DNA of 64,000 nt from Craterostigma plantagineum (GCA_027422505.1 JAPQWV010001581.1:17353-81352), one strand, 5' to 3'; numbered from the stretch's first letter, positions 37,099 through 48,786 are shown. Notes: generated by a model not told the origin, from the letters alone. A program made the numbers and translations.

Positions 37099-37122
37099 AG
37101 TTTTTGGCGCCGTTGCCGGGGA
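37099..37122 (+). other. Element C primer-binding site
   Basis: TGGCGCCGTTGCCGGGGA begins a few bases after the 5' LTR and is the usual Athila-type primer-binding site (tRNA-Asp-like). It fixes the element orientation as +. Confidence 0.85.
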
Positions 37123-37282
37123 ATAGATTGATATTAGGAACACCGTAGTTCGGTAATTAGCCATTTTTATTTGAAGTTTTCCTTTTTTTCTTTATTACTA
37201 TTTGCGTTATTTGTGCTTCTAGTCATTGTTATTTTCGTTATTTCTTTTACGGGTTGATTTCTTTTCGTCCAGATACAGTAGT

Positions 37283-38856
37283 ATGGCGGACCACAGAGTC
37301 CTGTCCACGAGGAGGAACTATCACTACAGGATCTCCTCAAGAATGCCGCACTAGGTGGTACTGAGACGGCGATTGTCATCCCGCCGATTGAGAACAACAA
37401 TTTCGAACTGAAGCACTCATGGCTTCAGATGATTTTCCAGACGGCCCAGTTCGAGGGAAACCCCGATGACGATCCTTACTCCCATCTGAAGGCTTTTCTA
37501 ACCGTTACCGACACTATCAAGATCAACGGAGTCTCGGGTGACACAATTAAGCTCATGTTGTTCCCGTTCTCCCTGAAGTTCAGAGCGAAGGACTGGCTGG
37601 AGATGTTACCACCTCGCTCAATCACTACATGGGAGGAGCTGCGAGCCGCATTTATCGGCCACTATTTCCCACTGTCGAAGGTGCTAAGGTTAAAAACGGA
37701 GATCTCTCTGTTTCATCAGAAGGATCAGAGAACCTCTACGAGGTTTGGGAGAGATACAAGGCGCTATTGAAGCGATGCCCACAGCACGGGATGTCGAAGG
37801 CAGCCCAGATCAACGGTTCCACGAGGGCTCAACGACCAAACTGTCCATATGCTAGACGGAGCTGCAGGAGGAGGACTCGTGAAGCTCAACGCGACCGACG
37901 CTTGGAACCTGATTGAGGATTACTCGAGGAATAGTTTCATGAGGGGCAATACGAGGATGAAAACAACAGGAGTATTTGGAGTGAGCGAGGAGACGGCCAC
38001 GAATGCAAAATTCGAGGCGCTTCAGCAACAGATCACTGCGACAAACTCTCAGCTGCAGACAGTCATCGGCGCACTACTCCCGAAGTTCGGGCAGACTCAG
38101 CCCGTGAACGCCGTGACGACCACCGCACCGACGCAGCACACCCCATACATGCCATTGTGCGGGATCTGTGGCGCAGCCCACGAGAGATCGGAATGCCAAC
38201 TTGGGCAATCATTGGAGCACATAGACTATATGGAAAATTACCAAGGTGGCCAGCGAAGTTACCAGCCCCGAGCGCACCCCAATCTGGCGTACGGGAATCA
38301 GAACAACCAGGGGCAAGGACCGTCGGGATTTCAGCCGAGGTCGTCTGGATTCCAAAACGGGCCGCCACGACAGTACCAGAACGCGCCCGCAGGAGGATCC
38401 GATGATATGAAGGAAATGAAGGATATGATGAAGACACTCCTCACGAATTTCAGCAGCACCACCGCAGCCCACGAAAGCCGAATGACAAAGATGGAGGAGT
38501 ACATGGAGGCGAATGGCATCCGTGCTCAGAATACAGACGCCTCGATCAAGAGGTTGGAGCAGCAAGTGGGGCAATTAGCAAAGCAAATGGCGGGGCGAAA
38601 TCAAGGATCACTCCCGAGCTACACCGAGACAAACCCCAAGGAGTATTGCAATGCGGTAACCCTGAGGAGCGGGAGAGGATTACAAAAAGCTCCCACCAAG
38701 CAGAATTTAAAGGAGAAAGTCGATTTCGAGGGCCACGACGAGCCAGAAGTGGAGGAAAGAAAGAGCGACAGAGTCGAGAAGGTCAAGGATGACGAGAGAA
38801 AGACGCGACCATTCGTGAAGCCGTATCAACCAAAGATCCCGTACCCAGCTCGGTGA
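37283..38856 (+). pseudogene. Element C gag, frameshifted
   Basis: Gypsy gag. A likely start is ATG 37283 (MADHRVLS). The capsid-like part (37429-37720) has QTAQFEGNPDDDPYSHL, GVSGDTIKLMLFPFSL, AKDWLEMLPP and SITTWEELRAAFIGHYFP. It continues in another frame with ENLYEVWERYKALLKRCP (near 37730-37780) and a third from 37849 (LNATDAWNLIEDYSRNSF). A CX2CX3HX4C knuckle (CGICGAAHERSEC) lies near 38157, followed by Gln/Gly/Pro-rich sequence and a long charged C-terminus. Frame changes near 37400, 37720 and 37820 make it untranslatable as written, yet codon content is well preserved. Confidence 0.85.
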
Positions 38857-38949
38857 GGGAAGTTGCACCTGAAAAAGAGAAGGTTCAACCTAAAAAGGAG
38901 GAGGCTGCACCCGAAATAGAAAAAGCGAGGAGAGAACGAGCGGCCACCA

Positions 38950-39828
38950 GTGATGCCGTACCAGCCGAAGATTCCATATCCAGCACGGTTAAAGAAGGAC
39001 AAAGACGAGGCGCTGATTGGTAGATTCATGGGTATGTGCAAAGAATTACATATTAACTTACCGTTTGTTGAAGCTATTGCGCAGATGCCCAGTTTCGTTA
39101 AGTTCCTGAAGGACTTGCTGACGAACCGACGGAAGCTCGAACACGTCTCCACGGTATACCTACTAGGAGAGTGCTCGGTGATACTCCAGAGCAAGATACC
39201 GAAAAAGCTCAAGGACCCAGGGAGTTTTACTATTCCTTGTCGTATAGGTGATTTAGTTGTTGAGCATGCTTTAGCTGATCTAGGCGCTAGTATAAATTTA
39301 ATGCCGTACTCCATGTTTAAGCGCTTAGGATTAGGTGAACCACGACCCACTAGAATGAATATTCAACTGGCCGATAGATCGTTAAAATACCCTCTAGGTG
39401 TTATCGAGGATGTTCTAGTTAAGGTCGATAAGTTCGTTATCCCTGCTGATTTTGTGATCTTAGACATAGATGAGGATGAAAATGTTCCATTAATTCTAGG
39501 TAGACCATTCTTAGCTACAGGCGAGACCATTATAGATGTTAGGAATGGAACATTAACCTTCACAGTAGACGGTGAAAAAGTTACGTTCAATATGGCTGAC
39601 TCGATGAAAAAGAGCAACGAGCAAGATGATAAATGCTATTTCTTAGATGTATTTGAGCACGATTTTCTCCTTTCCGTGCAAGGTCTGTCACAGGTCAGCA
39701 AGCATGATAGGCACACGATTATGGCAATTGATAAGTGTGGGGAGGAGATCGACGAACCCATCATAGCCATCGACGAGAGCATCGAAGAAGTTAAGGACAA
39801 GAGCCAGTCGAGGAGCGACCGCCACTAG
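38950..39828 (+). CDS. Element C aspartic protease region
   Basis: An open frame of 292 residues downstream of gag. It starts with QPKIPYPARLKKD, the usual gag-protease junction of Athila elements, then LPFVEAIAQMPSFVKFLKD. The retroviral-type aspartic protease follows, with ADLGASINLMP as the active-site region (about 39270-39305), DFVILDIDEDENVPLILGRP (about 39450-39510) and TIIDVRNGTLTF. The frame is intact. It ends in an acidic tail just before the point where RT should begin. It is probably part of the gag polyprotein and separated from it only by a frame break. Confidence 0.85.
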   Translation: MMPYQPKIPYPARLKKDKDEALIGRFMGMCKELHINLPFVEAIAQMPSFVKFLKDLLTNRRKLEHVSTVYLLGECSVILQSKIPKKLKDPGSFTIPCRIGDLVVEHALADLGASINLMPYSMFKRLGLGEPRPTRMNIQLADRSLKYPLGVIEDVLVKVDKFVIPADFVILDIDEDENVPLILGRPFLATGETIIDVRNGTLTFTVDGEKVTFNMADSMKKSNEQDDKCYFLDVFEHDFLLSVQGLSQVSKHDRHTIMAIDKCGEEIDEPIIAIDESIEEVKDKSQSRSDRH

Positions 39829-41593
39829 AGTTGAAACCGCTGCCCGGCGAAAGGCGACACCCAAGGTATGGATGCATGCGAGGGAAACTTAAGCAAAAAA
39901 GATATGATGTACCTCGACTTCCAGCCACCCTAAGCGAACGAAAGCACGTCCGGCTAAAGACGGTAAAGGAAGCGCTTCTTGGGAGGCAACCCAGGCTTTA
40001 TCTATCTAGTATTTTTTTTATATGTCTATTATTATTATCATTCATGTTTTTTTTTCTGTTACGTTTAGTTTTCCTTTTAGTCATGTCAGGCATCACGAGT
40101 CACGATACGACAACCATCACGCGTTTAGTCAAGACCACGTCAACATTTTTGGTCAGGGAAGTTCGTTCTTACACCTACTTTTCCCTTTCGTTTATTCAAA
40201 TTTTACGTGAGGACAACGTACGGCTTAAGTGTGGGGAGGGGAATTTAGGTTGAAAACTTACGTGAAATTTTTAATTTTTTATGACGTGTCTGTGAGCTAT
40301 AAATTCGTTGAAAGGCATGAATTTATTGAATTCAGGCACGAGTTTTCGCGTTTATTTCGAGTTAGTCTGCATTACTATGAATCTTTGTGAGCAATTAGGA
40401 TATGCATGACTGACTGAATCATGTTGCCTGAATAGATATAGCACTGTTTTAAGAGCTTCGTACACATATCCCCATTTCATTGTGAGAGTTTGAGCCTGAC
40501 GAGCTTATGCTCAATTTTCTCTGTGTGACGTGCCTAGTCTATATCTCTCTAGAACTTGCCTGTCTAATGCGTGTTGAAACTGTTTTGGTGTGTTAGTGTA
40601 GAAATGATGAGGGCATTAGGAACTAAGTCCAGAGCCAAAACTTCCCATCATGACTAGCCCAATAGTTAGCCCATTTGAGCCTAAGCCTATTCGTTGCGTA
40701 CCTCATATGATATGAAATGCCCCTGACTCATATAAGCCTCCAGAAATTATATGAACCCGAATTCGTTAGAATAGAGCAGAAGTCGGACTTGAGAGTTACT
40801 GTTTCAGTGTATGGTTCGATTTTTTCTTCTCTGTTATTGTGAAATGACTCGCCCCTGATTTGACCGTTTTCTGAAATGACCTGATCCCGTTTTCATAAGC
40901 CTTTTGGCAAGATATAGGTTTCGGTAATAAGTATCCCTAGGTACACGGCATTCGCTGTGACGATGTATTCTTTGCGACAAAAGCCGAACCTTGATGTTTT
41001 GAGGGATAAGGGTAGTGCACTAGAGCGTAATAAAAGGGAAAGGGCAGAAAATGAAAGGGAACTGAGTTGACAGGGGTCGGGCAGAAAAGTCTAGGATTTC
41101 GGGGCGAGAATGTTGAATCATGTGCTGGAACGTGTGATTTTCTATTCGATCATGCTATGCTCTCTGAAATCTTCTTGATTACATGCTCATTATATATGCG
41201 TACCATTTCATGATCATTTGATCCATGTTCTCCCGAAAAGACCCTCAGATTTATGCTTGCCACTTTAAGTAGTAGATATGCGATTAGCCTGCAAGCCTAT
41301 GGTAGGAGTTGGACTAGCGCACGAATTTGAGCGATTCACTATAAATCTAGCCTATACACTGAGCGATTTGAGCGAATCCTTGTGAGAGTATGAGTCTCGA
41401 TTAGCAGTGCGAAGGAAGTTTAGGTCGACAAGTGCAAGTCATTAGTGTAACGTCCATGATTGTTTGCTTGATTCTTTTTGTGCCTTCTGGCTTTGATGAT
41501 AAATTGCGAACGATCGTGCCGTTATCCTGATTTATGCCTTATCTAATTCCTAATTTACTTGAGGACAAGCAAATGCTTAAGTGTGGGGAGGTT
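39829..41593 (+). other. Element C deletion junction, 3' spacer and polypurine tract
   Basis: After ELKPLP, the usual start of the RT region, the sequence moves within about 20 bases to the conserved 3' leader-like segment ending CTTGGGAGGCAACCCAG (about 39978-39994). The remaining 1.6 kb has no supported protein; the 140-residue frame at 39831-40253 has a hydrophobic stretch but is most likely incidental. GTGTGGGGAGG at 41581-41591 is the polypurine tract priming the + strand. Confidence 0.72.
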
Positions 41594-43067
41594 TGATAAA
41601 CGCATTCTAGTGCGTTTATCGTAGTATTTATTCGGGGTATAATAAAGCGTTAGCAATCAAATTATGCATTTATTCGATATATTTACACTTATGTTGATAT
41701 TAAAGGAGCTTAGGACGAGTTTCGGGCGAAAAGGAGCGAAAACGGAGCAAAACGGAGCAAAAAGGACGAAAACTGCTACAGGTCACGGCCGTGACACCTA
41801 GAGCATCTGACCGTGACCCGTGACACAGCGCAAGAAGGAATACACTGCCAGACGTCACGGCCGTGACGATCAATGTTCCAAGCCGTGACGCCCGACAGAA
41901 ACTAATAGTCGATCACTGCACCTGGTCACGGCCGTGACAGGTCATGCACTTACCCGTGACCGATGGCAGAGAGGCCCACTGATGATGGTCACGGCCGTGA
42001 CAATCCATGCATCTGGCCGTGACCTTGGGCAGAAAGGCGAGACGCGCGCGATGTTGGTCACGGCCGTGACGGACATGTCCCAGGCCGTGACCGACACGGA
42101 AATCAGCTTAAAAAGCCCAAATTCGACCCAGAAAAAGAGACAACTTACCAGAGACAAAACCTAATCATCCCAGAGACGAAAAATAGCAGATAAGAACGCA
42201 GAATCACGCCCCGGAGCGAAGAGACGGAGCAACGACGCAATCACGCCCAATTGATCAGAGAACGAAGATTTATCAAGCGAGCATCGACAATTCGCCAGTA
42301 TTCAAGATCATGAATTCCTCTTCTCTGTTCTCTACTTTCTTCGTTGTTTCTCCTTCTAATATGCGTAGCTAAATTCCCTATGTGTTGGGATTAGATGAAC
42401 GCTAGGATTATTCGTATTTAAGACATATGTTTATCGTGACTTGCGTATTCAGACTATTTATTTATCTATGAAATTGCTTCGTCGTTTTAATATGTCTATG
42501 TGTTAAAGCGATTGTGTGGAAAACGTTTAGGGCGACAGCTAAATAACGTTTAGACCGTTCGTAGAAGATAGGAATCGAGTATAGGGCGAAAGCAAATACT
42601 CGATCCTCGCCGTTAGTAATTACTGAATCTTAGATCCCCGCGAGCGTTTAGGGCGACAGCAAACTCGCGAGCGGGTAGGATAATTACTGCGATCTAGTCA
42701 GAATCACGTAGGCACAATATTGCATTGTCTTAGGCGATCACACCTAGCGGGATTCGAATCCCGAGCACATCTTTATTATCTGAAGCTTCGTATCAGTTTT
42801 AAGCGTGCTAATTGAATCTCTAGTTTAGTTAGAAGTAATCTGTTGGGTTAAGTCGTCAAAACAATTTGCGTATTTTATTTAGGCTAAATATCGAGTCGAT
42901 AGGTCATTACTAGTACTTGATTTATTCCTGTGTTCGATACTCGTCTACTCACTTTACTGCACTACACACGATAGGTCCACTGCCTATCGCACGTCGGTGA
43001 TAGTAATTAGGTATTCGTTTTAATTATTACTTGTCGCACTTTTCATTCACACACCACGTGTCGATCA
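41594..43067 (+). repeat. Element C 3' LTR
   Basis: A 1474-bp partner of the 5' LTR, same ends and the same five palindromes. Followed directly by ATGAG, the right copy of the target duplication, and then by the interrupted RT of element A. Confidence 0.95.
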
Positions 43068-43072
43068 ATGAG

Positions 43073-44000
43073 CCAGTCACCAAGGAACTGGCACGTTCAA
43101 CTGGTGCTTCTCCGATCTATGTTGTGACCTGCATAGTCTGCATCGATAAAGCCATGTAAGGATAAACTGGAATCCTTAGGATACTAGACCGACATTGGTA
43201 GTCCCTTTCATGTACTTCAGTATCCTCTTAGCTACTGTGAAGTGGCTTTCCTTGGGATCTGACTGAAACCGAGCGCATAGACCGACACTATATATGATGT
43301 CCATTCTGCTTGCAGTCAGGTACAATAGAGATCCTGTGAGACCCAATATTTGGTCACATCTACTATAGTTCCACCTTCATCTTCTCAAGCTTGATTGAGG
43401 CACTCATCGGTATGGATGCTTGCGAGTAGTTGCCCATAACGAACCTTTTTAGAGCTCCATTGCGTACTTGGCTTGGTTGATGGAAGTCCCATTTTCCAGT
43501 TAATTTACTTGAAGGCCTAGAAAGAACGTCAGTTTACCCATCATGATCATCTCGAACTTGTCTTGCATCAGCTTGGGAACTTTTTGCACAGCCTTGAGTT
43601 GGTTAATCCGAAGATAATGTCATCGACGTAGATTTAGAAGTTGAGTAGGTCTTTGCCCTTAGCATACCAGGAGAGTGTCTTGCCTACACTCCTAATGGTG
43701 AAATCGTGATCTGTTAGAAACTTGGACAAGGGTCTCATACCACGCTCTTGGTGCTTGCTTGAGTCCATATAGAGATTTCTTCAACCGGTACACATGGTTT
43801 GGGAACTCATGATTCTCATAACTGAGTAACGTCCACTTCTTCAGCCCATTTAGGAAGGAACTTTTGACATCCTGTACACCGTGAAGTCTTTGAAGGCAAC
43901 ATAGGCCAAAGTATCTTCTAGTCTGGCTACCAATGCGAAGGTCTCATCATAATCTATCCTTCTTCTTGTCGGTATCATTGCGCAACCAGTCTTGCTTGTT
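43073..44000 (-). pseudogene. Element A reverse transcriptase, decayed
   Basis: Minus-strand RT remains in several frames: RQEEGIDYDETFA (about 43985-43945), HVYRLKKSLYGLKQAPRAW (about 43800-43740), and at the left edge a segment with DADYAGHNIDRRSTSWTCQFLGD, the start of the Copia RNase H. Its continuation is at 35615 beyond element C. Numerous frame breaks and stops show it is dead. Confidence 0.8.
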
Positions 44001-44225
44001 CCTCACCACCCTTATTCATTCAACTTATTCGTAAACTTTGATCTGAAAGTGTGTTCCTTACTCTTAAGGGTTGATCTAATTTGTTTTCCAAGCTAACAAG
44101 CTGAACATATTTTATCTTAAACATATGTGAATTTTGGTAAGCTCTTACTTAGTTATTTTGCTTAAAGCAGAAATAGTTTTACAATTTAAATGGTTTAATC
44201 TTTTATGCCATAGCAACCTCTGGAC

Positions 44226-44500
44226 TCATCGGCAACCAAAACATGTTGGAATGTGAGCCATCCGCTCACTCGAGTTAATTGTGTAGGTGCATCGGTTCTT
44301 TGTCCGGTCAGTACAGTGTTTCCATTTTTGTTTTAACAAAACATTTTTCTTTTTCAAACTGACTTCCATAGGTAATTTTACTCTAACATATGGTCTCACC
44401 TTTACCATTATCACCGATGGCACATGTCTTTATGTCTGTGAGAAACCTTCGATCTCTGGTCATGTGCCGACAACATCCGCTGTCTAAAAAACCAGCTCGA
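44226..44500 (-). pseudogene. Element A protease remnant; integrase missing
   Basis: The minus strand reads DSGCCRHMTRDRRFL at about 44486-44440, the Copia protease motif. Beyond it, only about 220 bases separate this region from the RT, whereas a Copia integrase needs over 1 kb. The integrase has therefore been deleted almost completely. Confidence 0.7.
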
Positions 44501-46363
44501 CCGACTGAGTCCCAGTAGGTATTCCTACAGAAGCGAGTTGATTCTTTGGTACCCAACTTGGCTTAGGTCCGGTCAGGAATTAGAATTTTAAGGATCCATA
44601 CCTGAATGATCCTTATAGATATTTGGGTAGTAGGGTCAATAAGATATTTTAACTTCTATTTTTATTTTTATTATTATTATTTTTATATGACTGGTATCCT
44701 TGATTTCTGTTCCTCAAGGATTCTGGTCTCGGTTTCTTATTATTATTTATTTTAATATAAGGGTTCCTCCTTACTTGTTGCGTATTTTCATTTCTCTGTG
44801 GGACATGGGGTTTATTATTTTGTTTATACCCAAGTCCTGATCCTCAAGGATAGTTGAATTGGACTCGGCCTATAGTCCGATGGTCGGGACAAATTTTATT
44901 ACCTTTGTCGAGGCAGATGGTAGATAAGATGTTGAGGCTTCCCTGCGTTCGACTGCTCTTTGTATCCAAACCGGTCCGGTCACTGGTGTCCTTCAGCACT
45001 CCCTGAAGGCAGTCGAGCGTTCTCAATGATTTAGTCCATGACTGGACTATGTTGAGAACTTCTAATTTTTTATGCCTTTAACTTGGTGGCCTCCTTTAGC
45101 TTGTCGTTTCCTCCTCTAGTGAGCAATCTTTTCAATTAGTGGCTCGATATCCTCTTGTACATATGTTTCTTGAATTTCTCCGCTTCTCTTAATTTGATGG
45201 AGAGTTTCCGGTACTCTTCTATCATGTCCTGAAGAGCTTCCATGAGCTCTTCATGACTGAACTTAGAGGTTGACGGACCATCCTCCTGAGTCAGGTGTCC
45301 TGCCATAAGACATGTGAGCTCTTCCTCGCCGTTATGCTCACTCATCTCCACTTCTCAACTGATTGACTCTTCTGAGTCCGTATCGTCCGACTTGGGTTGT
45401 TCTTTCCAGTATGCTTGACTTCTTCTTCCCGTTGAACCTTTCCTCCGACCTCCTTTCCTTGTCCTTATCCTTCTTGGTTTTAGGGCAATCAGCAGCAAGT
45501 GTCCTTTCCTGCCATAATTAGAACATGCGTTAGGATCTTCATCCCTGTTTGTATACTTACCCTTTTGTGTTTTGTTCGGAATTCTTCTCATGAAATTTCC
45601 GAACATTCTGATGAAGAGAGCCATCGCCTCATCGCTCATCTCCTCAAAATTCTTTGAGGAGGTTTCTGCCACAACAATGCTTTGACCAGTTGGACCGGTA
45701 TCATTCCTCCATTCTCGTCTGGATCTCGAACTTGTATGCCTTCAGATATGCAAATAGATCATGAAGCATTACTTTATTCAAATCATTTTGGTTCTCGCAT
45801 GGCCATGGTTTTTACATCCCATTCTCTTGGAAGTGCTTTCATGACTTTGATAGCCATATCCCGGTTCTCAAGTTGTCTTCCGAGAGCTGAGAGGTCGTTG
45901 ATGATTGAGCAGAACTGCTCTTTGAAATCAACCATGGTCTCCCCTGACTTCATCTAGATGGCGTCGTAGTTTTGAATGGTGACCACGAGCTTGTTTTCTC
46001 GGGTCTAGTCCTTGCCTTTGCAAATCTGGCAGAGCTTGGCCCATACCTTCTTTGCGGTTTGGCACATCATGATCTGCCTGAATATCCCCATGTCCAAGTT
46101 CTTGAACAAGGTGTCTTGGCGATGTTGTCTAGGTTCGCCAGCCTATCCTCAGGTGCGACTAGCTTGGTCCTTTCCTTCGGAACTTCTTGCGGTTCGGTGG
46201 GATTTGACGCATGTCTAGGGTTGATCTTCATGAACATCGGCGGTCCATTCATCACCACGTCCCACATCTCTTCGTCTTGTGCGGAGAGATGGGTCATCAT
46301 TCTTATCTTCCATTCAAGGAAGTTTTCCCTACTAAACATAGAAAGTCTGTTTGATGAACTCAT
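44501..46363 (-). pseudogene. Element A gag, decayed
   Basis: Likely start at MSSSNRLSMFSRENFLEWK (46363), a UBN2-type Copia gag N-terminus, with KIRMMTHLSAQDEEMWDVV. Later frames carry SSKNFEEMSDEAMALFIRMFGNFMRR (45670-45590) and a degenerate knuckle, CSNYGRKGH, that has lost one Cys. The 3' part is a charged, coiled-coil-like segment (45351-45136). Several frame breaks. Confidence 0.75.
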
Positions 46364-46460
46364 CGTTAATATGTGAATATCAAGCAGAATGAAATCTTCG
46401 CGAGCTTCTTTTCTTTGAAAGCCCAAAGGAGCAAGAGGCCTTTGGCAGAAATACTTCTCG

Positions 46461-46471
46461 AGAATACCACT
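46461..46471 (-). other. Element A primer-binding site, degenerate
   Basis: On the minus strand AGTGGTATTCT follows the LTR end TAACA. It resembles AGTGGTATCAGAGC, the common initiator-tRNA-Met site of Copia elements, with changes after TGGTAT. Confidence 0.6.
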
Positions 46472-47788
46472 TGTTAGGATCGATTGATGTGTTTAGAAGG
46501 GGTGAATAAACACTCGATTAGCTTATGTATATTTTTTGTTTTGGTCTCGTTAAAGATCAATATCGATGCTTGATATTATGTGTGTTGACTGGGTGGAAGA
46601 AAATCGAACGATTTTGAAACAAGACCGGATGTGAGCGTGGTGTGTATGTATTTTTGCGGTACAAACAGCATTTGTTTATGGAAGTTCGGAGTTAAAATCT
46701 CCTACGTTTCCCCTTCTTCCTGGTCAGAAAGGTATCCACTAGAAGCCTCGGTTTTGCAACACTTGTCGTACAACCACTTTAGCTAGACTGACTCAATATA
46801 ACCTCACAATTATATTTCGCTAACTAAACTCCTAGACCTTACTAAACAGCTTTTTGCAGTCCGTCTCTTTCAAGAGCTTTTACAGTCCCTTGAGAAAATC
46901 ACTCACTAATCGTTCCGGTTCAGTGCAGTAATGAGAACACGTATTCTATTCTCGTTTGATACAACTTTGTGATTTAAAAGCTTTAGCTGATTCTCTCGTT
47001 CTTGATTTTCAAAGTTGGTGAAGCATGTTCTTCAGCTTTTCATCCCTCCTATTTATAGTTGGGTTGAAGTTGAAGCACGTTGTGAGATAGCATTTAGGAG
47101 TCGTCAACAAATAAGTCATGATCGACATTCAGCCACCTACTGAAGTCTAAGACTTATGAACGTATTTAATATCCGAGAATAATAGCTCATTGGTGCCCCT
47201 CTCTCATCATGAGAATCAATGACCAAACTCGCAATATATGGGTTTTATTTATTTACCGTCTAACCGGATGCCAACTATCACCATGGTAAATAAATAATAT
47301 GCCTAGATAGAGTACCATGTCAAACATTTATTCCACAAATAAATATTTGAATACAATACTCTCATGTACAGTCAAGTAAATACGTCCCCTATTCATTTCA
47401 TCCTCGACTCTTCATGTACCGGCCATTTATTAGCTTTACCCAACATGGATATGTCCGGTCTTGCAGCAGTTCACACTGTGCCTTTGTTTATTCCCTTTTC
47501 AGCTTGGCTCGACTTCAAGTGGCTCTAACTGGCAGCCTTGTATTTAATGATCATCAGAAGTCTTCATATTGTCGCGCTTGAATAATTGAATCTGTCCAGT
47601 GTGGCACTTCCGTTATCATGCAGTCCGATCTCGCATGTACTTCCGATATGCAGTCTTGATCCGGTTTCATCTTGCGGTGTCGCTTTGCTGGCCTGTTCCA
47701 GTTCCATCCTTCTTTTAACCGGTATCTTATTTAGTTAAGTTCAATCACCAAACTACAAATCTGAATAACTAAATGACGATTCTATGAT
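46472..47788 (-). repeat. 5' LTR of element A, with an internal insertion
   Basis: Begins TGTTAGGATCG at 46472 and aligns over its length with 10786-11712 plus 13863-13928. It is interrupted at 47092-47408 by foreign LTR-like sequence; without that it is about 1 kb, matching the partner. The right terminus is degraded (the expected ...AGCA end is not found), so the limit is approximate. Confidence 0.72.
47092..47408. repeat. Fragment of a B-family LTR inside element A's 5' LTR
   Basis: About 317 bases resemble positions 17597-17924 of element B LTR: GTCGTCAACAAATAAGTCATGATCGAC, TCTAAGACTTATG, GGTGCCCCTCTCTCATC, ATATGGG-TTTATTTATT and GTAAATAAATAATATGCC. It is clearly diverged and lacks both LTR ends. 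It sits between GATAGC and TCTTCATGTACCG, which are adjacent in the other LTR of element A. Confidence 0.75.
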
Positions 47789-47908
47789 GATGTTGTAAAT
47801 TGGGGTGAAACTAACGAGGTTGTACACTGTACTTGTATGCATTATTACTACCAAGATTTATGGCAAAGAGAATCACGTGAAAATTGGTTTAATATTATTG
47901 TTTAATAC

Positions 47909-47950
<42 letters not shown>

Positions 47951-48786
47951 AAAAACATGGGCGGCGAAATTGTATATTACTAAACATGAGTATGTTGACA
48001 TAATAATGCACCGTCCAATAAATACTAAATTGATTTTCTTTCTATTATTGATTTGACTAAAATATAAATGAAAATGAGAGGAGAAATTCATTTTTTAACA
48101 CGATAGTCTCAAACGTGAACAACGATAGACAAAACTAAATGTCCAACATGATACTCTCAATCGAATATGCATTAAAAGACGAAATCTACACGGGAGAAAC
48201 CATCAACTAAGAACTAAAGAACAAAATCTTGATGGAAAACAAGTGTTAAAAAAGTGAGAAGGAAAAACTGAAGAAGTATTACACATCGAGTCTAAAATTC
48301 CACAATTCAACCCAAATATTTGATATTCTTAACTCAAAATTATCTTTTTCGAGAAAAACGCTTCCACAAAGGGATAAAACAGTCACAAAGCTAAGGGGAA
48401 AAAAGATGTTTTCCTCCCAAACCTTATAAAAATGGTGAAAAGAATGGAGGACAAAAGCATGTTTTATTATTAGGGTTTTTTAGTTAGTTTGTAGGGCGCG
48501 GAGAAGATGAAAAGCATACGTACGAAATGTAAAAAATTAGTAAAAATCGATGTGACTTGCGAGTTTACGGATTTGGACATTGTCCAATGATTAAGAAAGT
48601 TATCGAGGAGGCCCTCGTGCGATATAGCCAATAATACTGATTAGATAATATAAATATAATAAGGCAATAATTGTACGAAATGGTACTGTACTAGTGGCTA
48701 TTTATGATAATTAGGTAGCCCAGCGTGGTCCACAATATATATATATACAAATATATATATATATAATATATATATAATATATATAT
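47789..48786. other. AT-rich host flank, no gene seen
   Basis: Non-coding sequence after element A. It contains a (TA)n run at about 47911-47955 and further TA-rich tracts at 48738-48786. No exon, TIR or LTR was recognised. Confidence 0.5.

Larger units (their letters stand above)
35621..43067 (+). mobile_element. Element C: non-autonomous Athila-like Gypsy retrotransposon
   Basis: A complete 7447-bp element with two near-identical LTRs (TGATAAACGC...GTCGATCA) and a perfect 5-bp target duplication ATGAG (35616-35620, 43068-43072). The primer-binding site TGGCGCCGTTGCCGGGGA and the GTGTGGGGAGG tract before the 3' LTR are typical of Athila-type Gypsy elements. Inside are gag and protease only. 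The sequence passes from the protease end (ELKPLP) directly to the usual 3' spacer with TTGGGAGGCAACCCAG. RT, RNase H and integrase are absent, so it would need enzymes from another element to move. Confidence 0.92.
10786..47788 (-). mobile_element. Element A: old SIRE-like Ty1/copia retrotransposon, nested and expanded
   Basis: On the minus strand the order is 5' LTR (about 47788-46472), primer-binding site, gag, protease, [integrase missing], RT, RNase H, extra ORF, polypurine tract and 3' LTR (13928-10786). It was opened by element C at 43067/35621, element B at 33013/15800 and a solo LTR at 13857/11713. Removing these joins the coding pieces in order: RT to RNase H across C, and the two halves of the extra ORF across B. 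With insertions removed the LTRs are about 990 bp each but clearly diverged, so the insertion is old. The right LTR end and the host target duplication are eroded; the base before the left LTR follows GCGAC. Confidence 0.8.

Noticed and set aside
39831..40253. A 140-residue frame after the element C protease, with a hydrophobic stretch
   Set aside because: It covers the deletion junction and the conserved non-coding 3' spacer; the hydrophobic part is encoded by a T-rich tract.
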